Below are positions 16,041 to 25,894 of a stretch of 42,708 bases of DNA, piece after piece. Position 1 is the stretch's first letter, and the number at the start of each line of letters is the position of its first letter. The translations under genes and the position numbers were made by a program. The notes beneath the pieces are model-generated. The model worked only from the letters and a program-made list of their open reading frames with translations. It did not search any database and was not told the DNA's origin. The stretch is from Candidatus Didemnitutus sp. (GTDB lineage Bacteria > Verrucomicrobiota > Verrucomicrobiia > Opitutales > Opitutaceae). The DNA is taken from assembly GCA_023701285.1 (NCBI GenBank), contig JAMPXH010000024.1, positions 1 through 42,708 on the forward strand, written 5' to 3'.

Positions 16041-16508
16041 TCACTTCCGGCCGGCGAGGTATTTTGCGACGTCGTCGCCCGAGACGCGTCCGCCCGGACC
16101 AGTCGCTTCAATATCGGTCATTTGCGCCGGATCGAGGCCGGCTTCCTGCGCCATCTTCAACGCGCGCGGCGTCCAGACCAGGGCTTTCGCGGGCGCGGCG
16201 GGGGCCGCAGGCGCCGCGTCATGCTTCGCCGTGGCGATGGCGAGGTGCTGCAGGCTTTGGTCGCCGGTTTCCATGCGGAATAGCGTCTGTCCGGAAGACT
16301 TCACTTCGCCTTTCTGGCCCTTCACCTCCAGAATGACGCCCTCGGCAGGCGATTCGAAATCGAAGGCGGACTTGTCGCTCTCAAGCTCGGCCAGCTTCTG
16401 GCCTTTAGCGACCTTGTCGCCGGGATCGACGACGATGTTGATGATGGTCAGTTCGCTGACAGTGGCGCCCATCGAGGGCATGGGAACATCGATGACGAAG
16501 GTGGACAT
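16041..16508 (-). CDS. Stand-alone lipoyl plus E3-binding domain protein
   Basis: The 155-residue protein has the first two domains of a 2-oxoacid dehydrogenase E2 subunit and nothing else. Residues 1-80 are a lipoyl domain with the lipoylation motif ESDKSAFDF (Lys46). Residues about 108-153 are a peripheral-subunit (E3) binding domain (TPRALKMAQEAGLDP, then ATGPGGRVSGDDVAKYL). An Ala/Pro linker joins them. The acyltransferase domain, normally about 230 residues with an HxxxDG motif, is absent, and the frame ends at a normal stop. The protein could carry acyl groups for an E1/E3 encoded elsewhere, as an adaptor, or be a truncated E2. It is followed convergently by rsmE and separated from kdsA by 141 bp in which I see no other feature. 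Confidence 0.85.
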   Translation of the reverse strand: MSTFVIDVPMPSMGATVSELTIINIVVDPGDKVAKGQKLAELESDKSAFDFESPAEGVILEVKGQKGEVKSSGQTLFRMETGDQSLQHLAIATAKHDAAPAAPAAPAKALVWTPRALKMAQEAGLDPAQMTDIEATGPGGRVSGDDVAKYLAGRK

Positions 16509-16649
16509 GGGGTGGATGCTTTAGCGCGCAAACTTGGCGGAGTCAGCGCGCCGGTCAATGCCGCGTCCCACCGGGAATTGCCGACTCCGGCGATATGAAA
16601 ACCCGCGAGACCGGCCGGATGCTGTCTAATGCTCCGCGAATGCAGGGGA

Positions 16650-17444
16650 TCAGCTGCGCACGGCACGCCAAATGGCGAGGCACTGTGCGATCAGTGCGGG
16701 CAGCTCGGTGAGCGGCACCATGTTCGGGCCGTCGGAAATGGCGTTGGCCGGATCGGGATGCGTCTCGATGAACAGGCCGTCCGCGCCCGCCGCGAGCGCG
16801 GCCTTGGCGAGCGGCGGCACGAACTCGCGCTTGCCGCCCGATTTGCCGCCGGCGGCACCGGGGAGTTGCACGCTGTGCGTGGCGTCGAAGATCGCGGGGT
16901 AACCGAGCGCCTTCATCAGCATGAACGAGCGCATGTCGACGACGAGGTTCTGGTAACCGAACGTCGTGCCGCGCTCCGTCTGCCAGATCTCGGCGGCCTG
17001 CGCGTCGCGCAGCTTGCCGACGACGAACTCCATCTCCTGCGGCGAGAGGAACTGGCCCTTCTTCACGTTCACGACGCGGCCCGTGGCCGCGGCGGCGAGG
17101 AGCAGATCGGTCTGGCGGCAGAGGAACGCCGGGATCTGCAGCACATCAACGACCTGCGCGACGCGGTCGGCCTGCTGACGTTCGTGGATGTCGGTGAGAA
17201 CAGGAAAGCCGAACTCGCGCTTGATGAGCGCGAGGAGTTTCAGGCCTTCCTCCATGCCCGTGCCGCGATCGCCGGCGAGCGACGTGCGGTTGGCTTTGTC
17301 GAACGAGCCCTTGAACACGATGGCCAGCTCCGGGTGCGCGGCGGCGAGCTGCTTGAGCGTGGTGGCGACGGCGCGGCAGACGGCCTCGTTCTCGAGCGAG
17401 CACGGACCGGCGATGAGGAGGAGTTTCTTCGGGTCGAAAATCAT
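16650..17444 (-). CDS. kdsA: 3-deoxy-8-phosphooctulonate synthase
   Basis: KdsA condenses phosphoenolpyruvate and arabinose-5-phosphate to Kdo-8-phosphate, the first step towards Kdo of lipopolysaccharide; this supports a Gram-negative envelope with LPS. The 264-residue length fits. Family motifs include [10 protein letters not shown] at the N-terminus, [48 protein letters not shown] and FIETHPDP. Cys15 in AGPCSLE marks the metal-dependent class (the non-metal enzymes have Asn at this place). It is downstream of pyrG on the same strand, a common pairing, but the 112-bp gap holds a large hairpin. No Shine-Dalgarno sequence is seen before the ATG. Confidence 0.97.
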   Translation of the reverse strand: MIFDPKKLLLIAGPCSLENEAVCRAVATTLKQLAAAHPELAIVFKGSFDKANRTSLAGDRGTGMEEGLKLLALIKREFGFPVLTDIHERQQADRVAQVVDVLQIPAFLCRQTDLLLAAAATGRVVNVKKGQFLSPQEMEFVVGKLRDAQAAEIWQTERGTTFGYQNLVVDMRSFMLMKALGYPAIFDATHSVQLPGAAGGKSGGKREFVPPLAKAALAAGADGLFIETHPDPANAISDGPNMVPLTELPALIAQCLAIWRAVRS

Positions 17445-17458
17445 GGGGAAGGAGAGTT

Positions 17459-17556
17459 AACCACGAATGGACACGAATGAACACCAATGAAGAGAGGACG
17501 CAGCGCGACCCGTTGGAGGCACCGCGGATTCGTGTCCATTCGTGTTCATTCGTGGT

Positions 17557-17557
<1 letters not shown>
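17459..17557. repeat. Inverted repeat of ACGAATG-type units between pyrG and kdsA
   Basis: Arms 17459-17487 and 17529-17557 are complementary at 26 of 29 positions, with a 41-nt spacer. Each arm is itself built of 10-11-bp direct units close to ACACGAATGA. The right arm abuts and includes the last base of the pyrG stop codon. The AT-richer composition differs from the neighbouring genes. It could act as a 3' stabiliser, attenuator or partial terminator before kdsA, or be a dispersed intergenic repeat. Confidence 0.75.
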
Positions 17558-19633
<2,076 letters not shown>

Positions 19634-19657
19634 CGCCGCCCGCCCGGCGCTCCTTTT

Positions 19658-20662
19658 ATGGCCCGTCCCACTTTCGATCTGATCGGTGTCGGCAATCCCA
19701 TCATGGACGTGCTCGCGCACGTCGATGACGCCTTCCTCCAGCAGCACGTCGCCGGCGACAAAGGCGGCATGGTCCTCGTCGACGACGAGGATATCGCCGA
19801 CCTTGTCCGCCGCATCGGCTCGCAGCTCGCGATGATGCCCGGCGGCGCCGCCGCCAACACCACGCTCGGCGCCACCAAGCTCGGGCTGAAGACCACGTTC
19901 CTCGGCAAGATCGGCGGCGACATCACCGCCGAGCATTACTACGTCAACTTCACCGCCGCCGGCGGCGACGGCACACGCTTCAAGCGCGCCACCCTGCCCA
20001 ACGGCCGCTGCCTCTCCATGGTCACGCCCGACGGCCAGCGCACCATGCGCACCCACCTCGGCGCCGCCATGACGCTGCACCCCGACGAGGTCACGCACGC
20101 CGACTTCAAGGGCTGCCGCCACGCCCACATCGAGGGCTACCTGCTCTTCAACCCCGCCCTCGCCAACAAGGTCATGGACACCGCGCGCGCCGCCGGCTGC
20201 ACGCTCAGCCTCGACCTCGCCTCCTTCGAGGTCGTCAACGTCGCCCGCGACTGGATCTTCGCCCAACTCCGCGCCGGCGTCGACATCGTGTTCGCCAACG
20301 AGGACGAGGCCCGCGCCCTCTTCCAGCGCGACGCCGAATTCGACGACTACGCCCGCGAGCTCGCCCAGTTCGGCGGCATCGCCGCTGTCAAGATGGGCAA
20401 GGACGGCGCCTGGGTCGCCCGCGGACAGGACCTGCAACGCATCTTCCCTGTCTCCGTCGAGCGCGTCGTCGACACCACCGGCGCCGGCGATGCTTGGGCC
20501 GCCGGCTTCCTCTACGGTTTCCTCCGCGGCAAGACGCTCGCCCTCGCCGGCGCCATCGGCTCCATGATGGGCGCGGAGACCGTGCAGCACCTCGGCGCCT
20601 CCATCCCCGACATCCACTGGCCGCGCCTCCGCGCGCACGCCGAGGATTTCGGCCGGCCCTGA
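19658..20662 (+). CDS. PfkB-family carbohydrate/adenosine kinase
   Basis: The enzyme transfers phosphate from ATP to a sugar or nucleoside hydroxyl. The 334-residue protein has both PfkB signatures: the N-terminal GGAAANTTLGATKLG with FLGKIGGD, and the C-terminal DTTGAGDAWAAGFLYG with the catalytic Asp and anion hole. GVGNPIMDVLAHVDD at the start and MPGGAAAN are the layout of adenosine-kinase-like members, so adenosine kinase is the most likely specific activity, but substrate cannot be fixed from sequence alone. Confidence 0.93.
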   Translation: MARPTFDLIGVGNPIMDVLAHVDDAFLQQHVAGDKGGMVLVDDEDIADLVRRIGSQLAMMPGGAAANTTLGATKLGLKTTFLGKIGGDITAEHYYVNFTAAGGDGTRFKRATLPNGRCLSMVTPDGQRTMRTHLGAAMTLHPDEVTHADFKGCRHAHIEGYLLFNPALANKVMDTARAAGCTLSLDLASFEVVNVARDWIFAQLRAGVDIVFANEDEARALFQRDAEFDDYARELAQFGGIAAVKMGKDGAWVARGQDLQRIFPVSVERVVDTTGAGDAWAAGFLYGFLRGKTLALAGAIGSMMGAETVQHLGASIPDIHWPRLRAHAEDFGRP

Positions 20663-20738
20663 CGCGCGCCCCGCGCGCCGCCGGCCGCGCACATAAGTTT
20701 TGACCGAACCAAGCCCGCTGCGCACTGTCCCCAGCGAC

Positions 20739-21245
20739 ATGCGGACGATCCTTCCCCTCCTCGCGCTCTGCTGTCTCGCGCCCGCCGCGCCGGCCCAAAA
20801 CGCCGAGCCCGTCTCGTCCCCCCGCACCCAGCAGGCCGTCCGCGACCGCCTGCCGAAATACAACCCCGCCGCCAGCGACGCCGCCCGCAAGGCCGCCGCC
20901 GAGGCCAAGGCCCGCCAGAAAGTCGAGACCAGCACCAAGAAGGTCAACGAACAGGGCGAGGAAGTCGTCGTGTTGCCCGATTTCCAAGTGCTCGACCGCA
21001 AGGTCGCCCAGCCCGACCCCGACCAGTGGCTCAGCCGGGAGGAATTGGCGAAGAAAGCCATGCGCAACTACGCCGCGAAGCAGAACGACCTCGAGCTCGC
21101 GCTCAACCGCTGGCACATCCCCCTGCTCTCCCCTTCCTTCGCCTCCCGTGCGATGGCCGACTACGAAGCCGAAAAACGCCGCGAGGAAACCGAACGCCTC
21201 GAACACCTCAACAAGATCGGCGAGCTCGGCGGCGGCAAACCCTGA
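20739..21245 (+). CDS. Secreted coiled-coil-rich protein of unknown function
   Basis: From the ATG at 20739 the product is 168 residues with a short signal peptide (MRTILPLLALCCLAPAAPAQ). An earlier in-frame TTG at 20700 would add 13 residues before the signal peptide. The mature part is highly charged with Ala/Lys/Glu-rich helical stretches (AARKAAAEAKARQK, ADYEAEKRREETERLEHL). In the middle is a conserved-looking EEVVVLPDFQVLDRK segment. I do not recognise the family. A periplasmic location is likely. Confidence 0.75.
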   Translation: MRTILPLLALCCLAPAAPAQNAEPVSSPRTQQAVRDRLPKYNPAASDAARKAAAEAKARQKVETSTKKVNEQGEEVVVLPDFQVLDRKVAQPDPDQWLSREELAKKAMRNYAAKQNDLELALNRWHIPLLSPSFASRAMADYEAEKRREETERLEHLNKIGELGGGKP

Positions 21246-21480
21246 CGGCGCTCCGCGCCAAGCCGCTCCTCCGTCACGCAGGCAGCGACCTTGTTCGCGC
21301 CCCACCGCGCACTACGCCCGGACACGACGCTGACGGCGCGTGCGCGCCAACCCTCGCCACCGCAGCCCGGCGCGGCCTTCGCTCAAGTTCGACTTCGTCA
21401 CCGCACCGAATCCGGCAAATGAAATTTGCCCCCACCTGATTCTCTCCTTTGCTGACCACCGGCGCCGCCCGCGCCGCCCC

Positions 21481-22470
21481 GTGCCTCCGACCGAAGTCAT
21501 CATCCTGCGCGAACTCCTCACCCACGGCGACGAGCCCGTCTCGGGCACCCGCATCGCCAAGCTCCTCGGCATCTCGCGGGTCGCGGTCTGGATGCAGCTG
21601 CAGAAACTGATGAAACAGGGCTTCGCCTTCGAGGCCGTGCCGCGCCGCGGCTACCGCCTTGTCAGCTCGCCCGCGACGTTGAACGCCGCCCTCATCGGCG
21701 CCCACCTCGGCCGCCAGCGCGTGCCGCGGATCATCTGTCTCGAACAGGTCGACAGCACCAACAGCGAGGCCGAGCGCCGCCTCGCCGATGGCGAGCCCGC
21801 CCCGCTCGTCATCCTCGCCCGCGCCCAGACCGCCGGCCGCGGCCGGCGCGGCCGCACCTGGCACAGCGCCGCCAACGGCAACCTCTACGCCACCTTCGTC
21901 TTCCGCCCGCACCTCGATCCCGCGCGCCTGCAGGACTTCACGCTTTGGATGGGCCTCGTGGCCTGCGCGCTCGTCGAAAGTTTCTGCCGTCTGCAACCCG
22001 GCCTGAAATGGCCCAACGATCTCCTGCTCGGCGGCCGCAAGGCCGGCGGCATGCTCACCGAAGCGCGGCTCGACGCCGACGAGGTGCGCGACCTGGTCTT
22101 CGGCCTCGGCCTCAACGTCAACGGCACCGCCGCCGACCTGCCGCCCGAGCTGCGCCGCACCGCCACCTCGCTCGCCGAGAGCGCCGGCGGCCCGATCGAT
22201 CTCAACAAATTCGCCGCCGCCCTCATCAGCCGCCTCATGCGCGGCTACGCGGAATTCATCTCCGGCACCTACCGCGAACGCTTCCGTCCGCTGTGGGAAC
22301 GCTACGACGTCCTGCGCGACCGCCCCGTCACCGTGATCCAGGGCCCGCGCAGCGTGCGCGGCCTCGCCGCTGGCATCGACGACGAAGGTTCGCTGCTCGT
22401 GCAGACCCCGGGCGGCGCCACGGAACGCTTCCGCGCCGGCGAAGTCACGCTCGGCAAGGACGCCGTCTGA
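21481..22470 (+). CDS. birA: Biotin-[acetyl-CoA-carboxylase] ligase / repressor
   Basis: BirA activates biotin with ATP and attaches it to the biotin carrier of acetyl-CoA carboxylase. The 329-residue form has an N-terminal winged helix (about 1-60; ISRVAVWMQLQKLMKQG and RRGYRL), so it may also be a DNA-binding repressor. The catalytic domain contains DSTNSEA, the adenylate-binding GRGRRGRTW (119-127), and KWPNDLLLGGRKAGGML. A C-terminal SH3-like domain holds VRGLAAGIDDEGSLLV. I chose the GTG at 21481; the longer frame from 21340 adds 47 residues unlike any BirA. Confidence 0.95.
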   Translation: MPPTEVIILRELLTHGDEPVSGTRIAKLLGISRVAVWMQLQKLMKQGFAFEAVPRRGYRLVSSPATLNAALIGAHLGRQRVPRIICLEQVDSTNSEAERRLADGEPAPLVILARAQTAGRGRRGRTWHSAANGNLYATFVFRPHLDPARLQDFTLWMGLVACALVESFCRLQPGLKWPNDLLLGGRKAGGMLTEARLDADEVRDLVFGLGLNVNGTAADLPPELRRTATSLAESAGGPIDLNKFAAALISRLMRGYAEFISGTYRERFRPLWERYDVLRDRPVTVIQGPRSVRGLAAGIDDEGSLLVQTPGGATERFRAGEVTLGKDAV

Positions 22471-22532
22471 CACGAGGCTTGCGACACGGCGCAAAACCCC
22501 GTGTTAATGGCGCGGCCTGCGCAATTTGCCAC

Positions 22533-23543
22533 ATGGCAGAGTCACCCGAAACCACCATCGAAGTTGAGCACCTCACGAAGCGCTACGGCGCCACTGCGGC
22601 GGTGAACGATTTGAGTTTCACGGTGCGGCGCGGCGAGATCGTCGGCCTCCTCGGCCCCAACGGTGCGGGCAAGAGCACCACGATGCGCATCCTCACCGGC
22701 TTCCTGCCGGCCACCTCCGGCGCCGTGCGCATCTGCGGCCACGCCGTCGCCAGCCAGCCCGAGCTCACCAAGCGCCACATCGGCTACATGCCGGAGAACA
22801 ACCCGCTGCCCGAGGACATGCGCGTGGCGGAATACCTCTGGTTCCGCGGCCGCCTCAAGGAGATGCCCCGCGCCAAGCTCCGCGCCCGCATCGACGAGGT
22901 GCTCGAGCTCTGCGACCTCAAGCGCAACCGCCACAAGATCATCGGCCGACTCTCCAAGGGCAACAAGCAGCGCGTCGGCATCGCCGAGGCCATCCTCGCC
23001 GAGCCCGATGTCATCATCATGGACGAGCCGACCATCGGCCTCGACCCGCACCAGATCCTCATCGTCCGCGACCTCATCGCCAACCTGCGCGGCCGCATGA
23101 GCGTCATCATCTCCTCGCACATCCTCCCCGAGATCGAAGTCACCTGCGACCGCGTGCTCATCATCAACGGCGGCCGCATCGTCGCCCAGGGCTCGCCCAC
23201 GGAATTGCGGCACGAGATCTTCGGCCACTCCACCTACCGCCTCGAACTCGCCGGCGACACCCTCGCGCTGCCGCTGCTGCTGCTCGACATCGAGGCCAGC
23301 GCCAAGATCGCCAATCTCACCGAGCCCGGCCCCGACGGTTTCGGCGTCGTCACGCTCACGACCCGCGACGAGACCGACATCGGCGAACGCCTCCTGCAGG
23401 AACTCCCCCGCCACGGCTACCGCGTGCGCGCGCTCAGCCGTTCCCTGCCCAGCCTTGAGGACGTGTTCCTCGCCGCCACCCGCCGCAGCTGGGACGCCCG
23501 CGTCGGCGAAGCTGCCGCCCACCGCCCCGCCACCCCCGCCTGA
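22533..23543 (+). CDS. ABC transporter ATPase (GldA/CcmA type)
   Basis: This 336-residue ATPase powers an ABC-2 type exporter. Walker A is GPNGAGKST (41-49), the signature is LSKGNKQRVG, and Walker B is VIIMDEPT followed by GLDP and the switch SSHILPE. A C-terminal extension of ~100 residues after the ATPase domain resembles that of Gld-type ATPases and ends LPSLEDVFLAATRR. It is the first gene of a tight five-gene operon; the permease starts 5 bp after its stop. The ATG follows birA by 62 bp. Gliding itself is not implied: this gene set occurs in non-gliding bacteria too. Confidence 0.93.
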   Translation: MAESPETTIEVEHLTKRYGATAAVNDLSFTVRRGEIVGLLGPNGAGKSTTMRILTGFLPATSGAVRICGHAVASQPELTKRHIGYMPENNPLPEDMRVAEYLWFRGRLKEMPRAKLRARIDEVLELCDLKRNRHKIIGRLSKGNKQRVGIAEAILAEPDVIIMDEPTIGLDPHQILIVRDLIANLRGRMSVIISSHILPEIEVTCDRVLIINGGRIVAQGSPTELRHEIFGHSTYRLELAGDTLALPLLLLDIEASAKIANLTEPGPDGFGVVTLTTRDETDIGERLLQELPRHGYRVRALSRSLPSLEDVFLAATRRSWDARVGEAAAHRPATPA

Positions 23544-23548
23544 GTCCG

Positions 23549-24310
23549 ATGCGTCACTTCCTCACCATCCTCTCGCACGAGGTGCGCACCCTGCTCTTCA
23601 ACCCGAGCACCTACGTCGCCGCCGTGCTGTTCCTCGGCGTGATGGGCTTCATCTTCGCCGGCATCCTCGACGCCTACAGCCGCGCCCCGCAGGAAGCGCC
23701 GCCCGCGGCCGTGTTCTTCCAACTCTTCTGGATCCCCGTGTTCTTCATGGTGCCGTTGCTCACGATGAAGTCGCTCGCGGAGGAGCGCCGGCTCGGCACG
23801 CTCGAGACCCTGCTGACCACGCCGGTGACAACCACCGAGGTGGTGCTGGGAAAATTCGGCGCCGCCTACCTGCTTTACCTCGCGATGTGGGCCTGCACCG
23901 GCGGCTTCCATTACGTGCTGCACTACTACGCGCGCGACGCCCGCTTCCTCGACGCCGGCCCGCTCATCGGCGGCTACGCGTTCATCGCCCTGAGCGGCCT
24001 GCTCTTCATCGCGCTCGGCGTGCTCGCCAGCGCGCTCACCCGCAGCCAGTCGGTCGCCGGCATCCTGTGCTTCACGCTGCTGTTCGTGCTCATCATCGGG
24101 CTGCGCTTCCTCGGCGACAGCGCCCTCCTGCAGCAGGAAACCCTCGCCTCGGTGCGCGGCACCGTCGAGTCGCTCCAGATCTTCACGCACCTCGAGGATT
24201 TCACCCGCGGCGTCGTCGACACCCGGCAGGTGATCTTCTACCTCACCGGCTCCACGCTCGCCCTGATCTTCAGCATCCTCGGGGTGGAGGCGAAACTCCT
24301 GCACGGCTGA
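23549..24310 (+). CDS. ABC-2 type permease (GldF-like)
   Basis: The 253-residue integral membrane protein has about six predicted helices. It starts with LTILSHEVRTLLFNPSTYV, and the motif EERRLGTLETLLTTPVTTTEVVLGK is the hallmark of ABC-2 permeases of the GldF/NosY group. It sits between its ATPase partner and the GldG-like gene with gaps of 5 and 4 bp, so the three most likely form a complex. The exported substrate is unknown. Confidence 0.93.
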   Translation: MRHFLTILSHEVRTLLFNPSTYVAAVLFLGVMGFIFAGILDAYSRAPQEAPPAAVFFQLFWIPVFFMVPLLTMKSLAEERRLGTLETLLTTPVTTTEVVLGKFGAAYLLYLAMWACTGGFHYVLHYYARDARFLDAGPLIGGYAFIALSGLLFIALGVLASALTRSQSVAGILCFTLLFVLIIGLRFLGDSALLQQETLASVRGTVESLQIFTHLEDFTRGVVDTRQVIFYLTGSTLALIFSILGVEAKLLHG

Positions 24311-24314
24311 ACGC

Positions 24315-25793
24315 ATGAACTTTGCCGACAGCTTCCGCACCGCGCGCTGGATCCGCATCGTCAACCTGCTCCTGCAGGCCGTGCTCTTCCTCACGCTCTT
24401 CGCCGGGCTGAACTACATCGCCCTGAACCACGCCTGGCGCTTCGACCTCACCCAGAATCGCCGCCACTCCCTCTCCGCCGAGACCAAGTCCTACCTCGAA
24501 AACCTCGCGCAACCCGTGCGCATCGTCGTCACCTTCACCGGCGACTCCGACAACGAGGAACTCGACCAGGCCCACCGCGACCTCAAGGGCCTCCTCCGCG
24601 AATACGTCTACGCCACGCGCCACCTCGAGGGCGGCCCGCTCGCGGTCGACTTCCTCGACATCTACCAGCGCCGCCGCGAAGCCGAGACGCTCGGCATCGA
24701 ACAACCCAACGTCGTCGTCGTCATCAGCGGCGACCGCCGCCGCCTCGTCACCATCGACGAGCTCTACCACCTGCGCAACAAGTCCACCCGCGAGGCCTTC
24801 CGCGGCGAGTCCGCCCTCACCGCCGCCATCCTCGATGTCACCTCCGCCGAGCGAAAAAAAATCTACTTCATCCAGGGCCACGGCGAGCTCCGGCCCGACG
24901 ACGTCGGCGAGCGCGGCCTCTCCCTCCTCAGCGACGCCCTCCGCCAGCGCAACTTCGAGCTCGCCGGCCTCGACCTCTCCCAGACCCGCCGCGTGCCCGA
25001 CGACGCCGCGCTCCTCATCATCCCCAGCCCGCGCGACCGCTTCCGCCCCTTCGAGGAGGAGCTGCTCCGCAACTACCTCCAGACCCGCGCCGGCCGCCTC
25101 ATCCTCATGCTCGACCCCGAGCCGCGCACCGCCAGCGGCCTTGAGAACCTGCTCTTCGACTGGGGCGTCTGGGCCGACGACAACCTCATCCTCGACACCA
25201 GCGCCAACTTCCTCTCCGACACCGGCGAACTCATCCTCAAGCACTTCCTCGCCGACCATCCCATCACGCGCAGTCTCATCGCCAACGATATCCCCGTCCT
25301 CGTCGGCCCCGCGCGCGTCGTGCGCGACGACCTCGGCCGCGCCCTCGACGACGGCCTCAACGTCAAGAAACTCGTCGCCACCAGCGAGAGCGCTTGGGGC
25401 GAGAAAAATTACCGCAACCGCGCCGTCCGCCACAGTTTCACTCCCGGCGAGGATCTGCGCGGCCAGCTGGGTGTCGTCGTCGTCTCCGAGCGCGTTCGCC
25501 CCGCCAGCCTCCCGCTCAGCGTCCGCGGCGGCCGCCTCGCCCTCTTCGGCACCTCCGACGTCGTGACCAACAACCGCCTCATCAACGTCGGCAACCTCAC
25601 GCTCTTCCTCAACACCGTCAACTGGGCCACCGAGCGCAACGTCGACATCAACATCGCCCCCCGCGCCATCGAGCGCTTCCAGCTCACTCTCTCTCAGGAG
25701 GAACTCTCACGCCTCCGCCTCGGTCTGCTCTTCGTCGTCCCCGGCATCGTCGGCCTCCTCGGCCTCCTCGTTTACTGGACCCGGCGCGCCTAG
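24315..25793 (+). CDS. GldG-like ABC transporter auxiliary protein
   Basis: The 492-residue protein has an N-terminal helix (about 16-38), a large periplasmic part and a C-terminal helix (VVPGIVGLLGLLVYW) ending in TRRA. The N-terminal part (RFDLTQNRRHSLSAETKSYL) and the IYFIQGHGEL and LLIIPSPRDRF motifs are characteristic of the GldG / ABC_transp_aux family. It is encoded directly downstream of the ATPase and permease and probably forms the extracytoplasmic part of the complex. Confidence 0.92.
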   Translation: MNFADSFRTARWIRIVNLLLQAVLFLTLFAGLNYIALNHAWRFDLTQNRRHSLSAETKSYLENLAQPVRIVVTFTGDSDNEELDQAHRDLKGLLREYVYATRHLEGGPLAVDFLDIYQRRREAETLGIEQPNVVVVISGDRRRLVTIDELYHLRNKSTREAFRGESALTAAILDVTSAERKKIYFIQGHGELRPDDVGERGLSLLSDALRQRNFELAGLDLSQTRRVPDDAALLIIPSPRDRFRPFEEELLRNYLQTRAGRLILMLDPEPRTASGLENLLFDWGVWADDNLILDTSANFLSDTGELILKHFLADHPITRSLIANDIPVLVGPARVVRDDLGRALDDGLNVKKLVATSESAWGEKNYRNRAVRHSFTPGEDLRGQLGVVVVSERVRPASLPLSVRGGRLALFGTSDVVTNNRLINVGNLTLFLNTVNWATERNVDINIAPRAIERFQLTLSQEELSRLRLGLLFVVPGIVGLLGLLVYWTRRA

Positions 25794-25894
25794 CGCTCAG
25801 CCACCCGTTTCATTTTCACCATGCGAACGCCGTCACTTCTTTCCGCCTGCCCCCGGCTGCTCGCAGCCAGCTGACCGCCGATCGCCCCTCCGCC

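Noticed and set aside
25821-25874. Mini frame MRTPSLLSACPRLLAAS in the gap before the DUF4340 gene
   Set aside because: Only 17 codons, no ribosome site and no evidence of attenuation; too weak to call a leader peptide.
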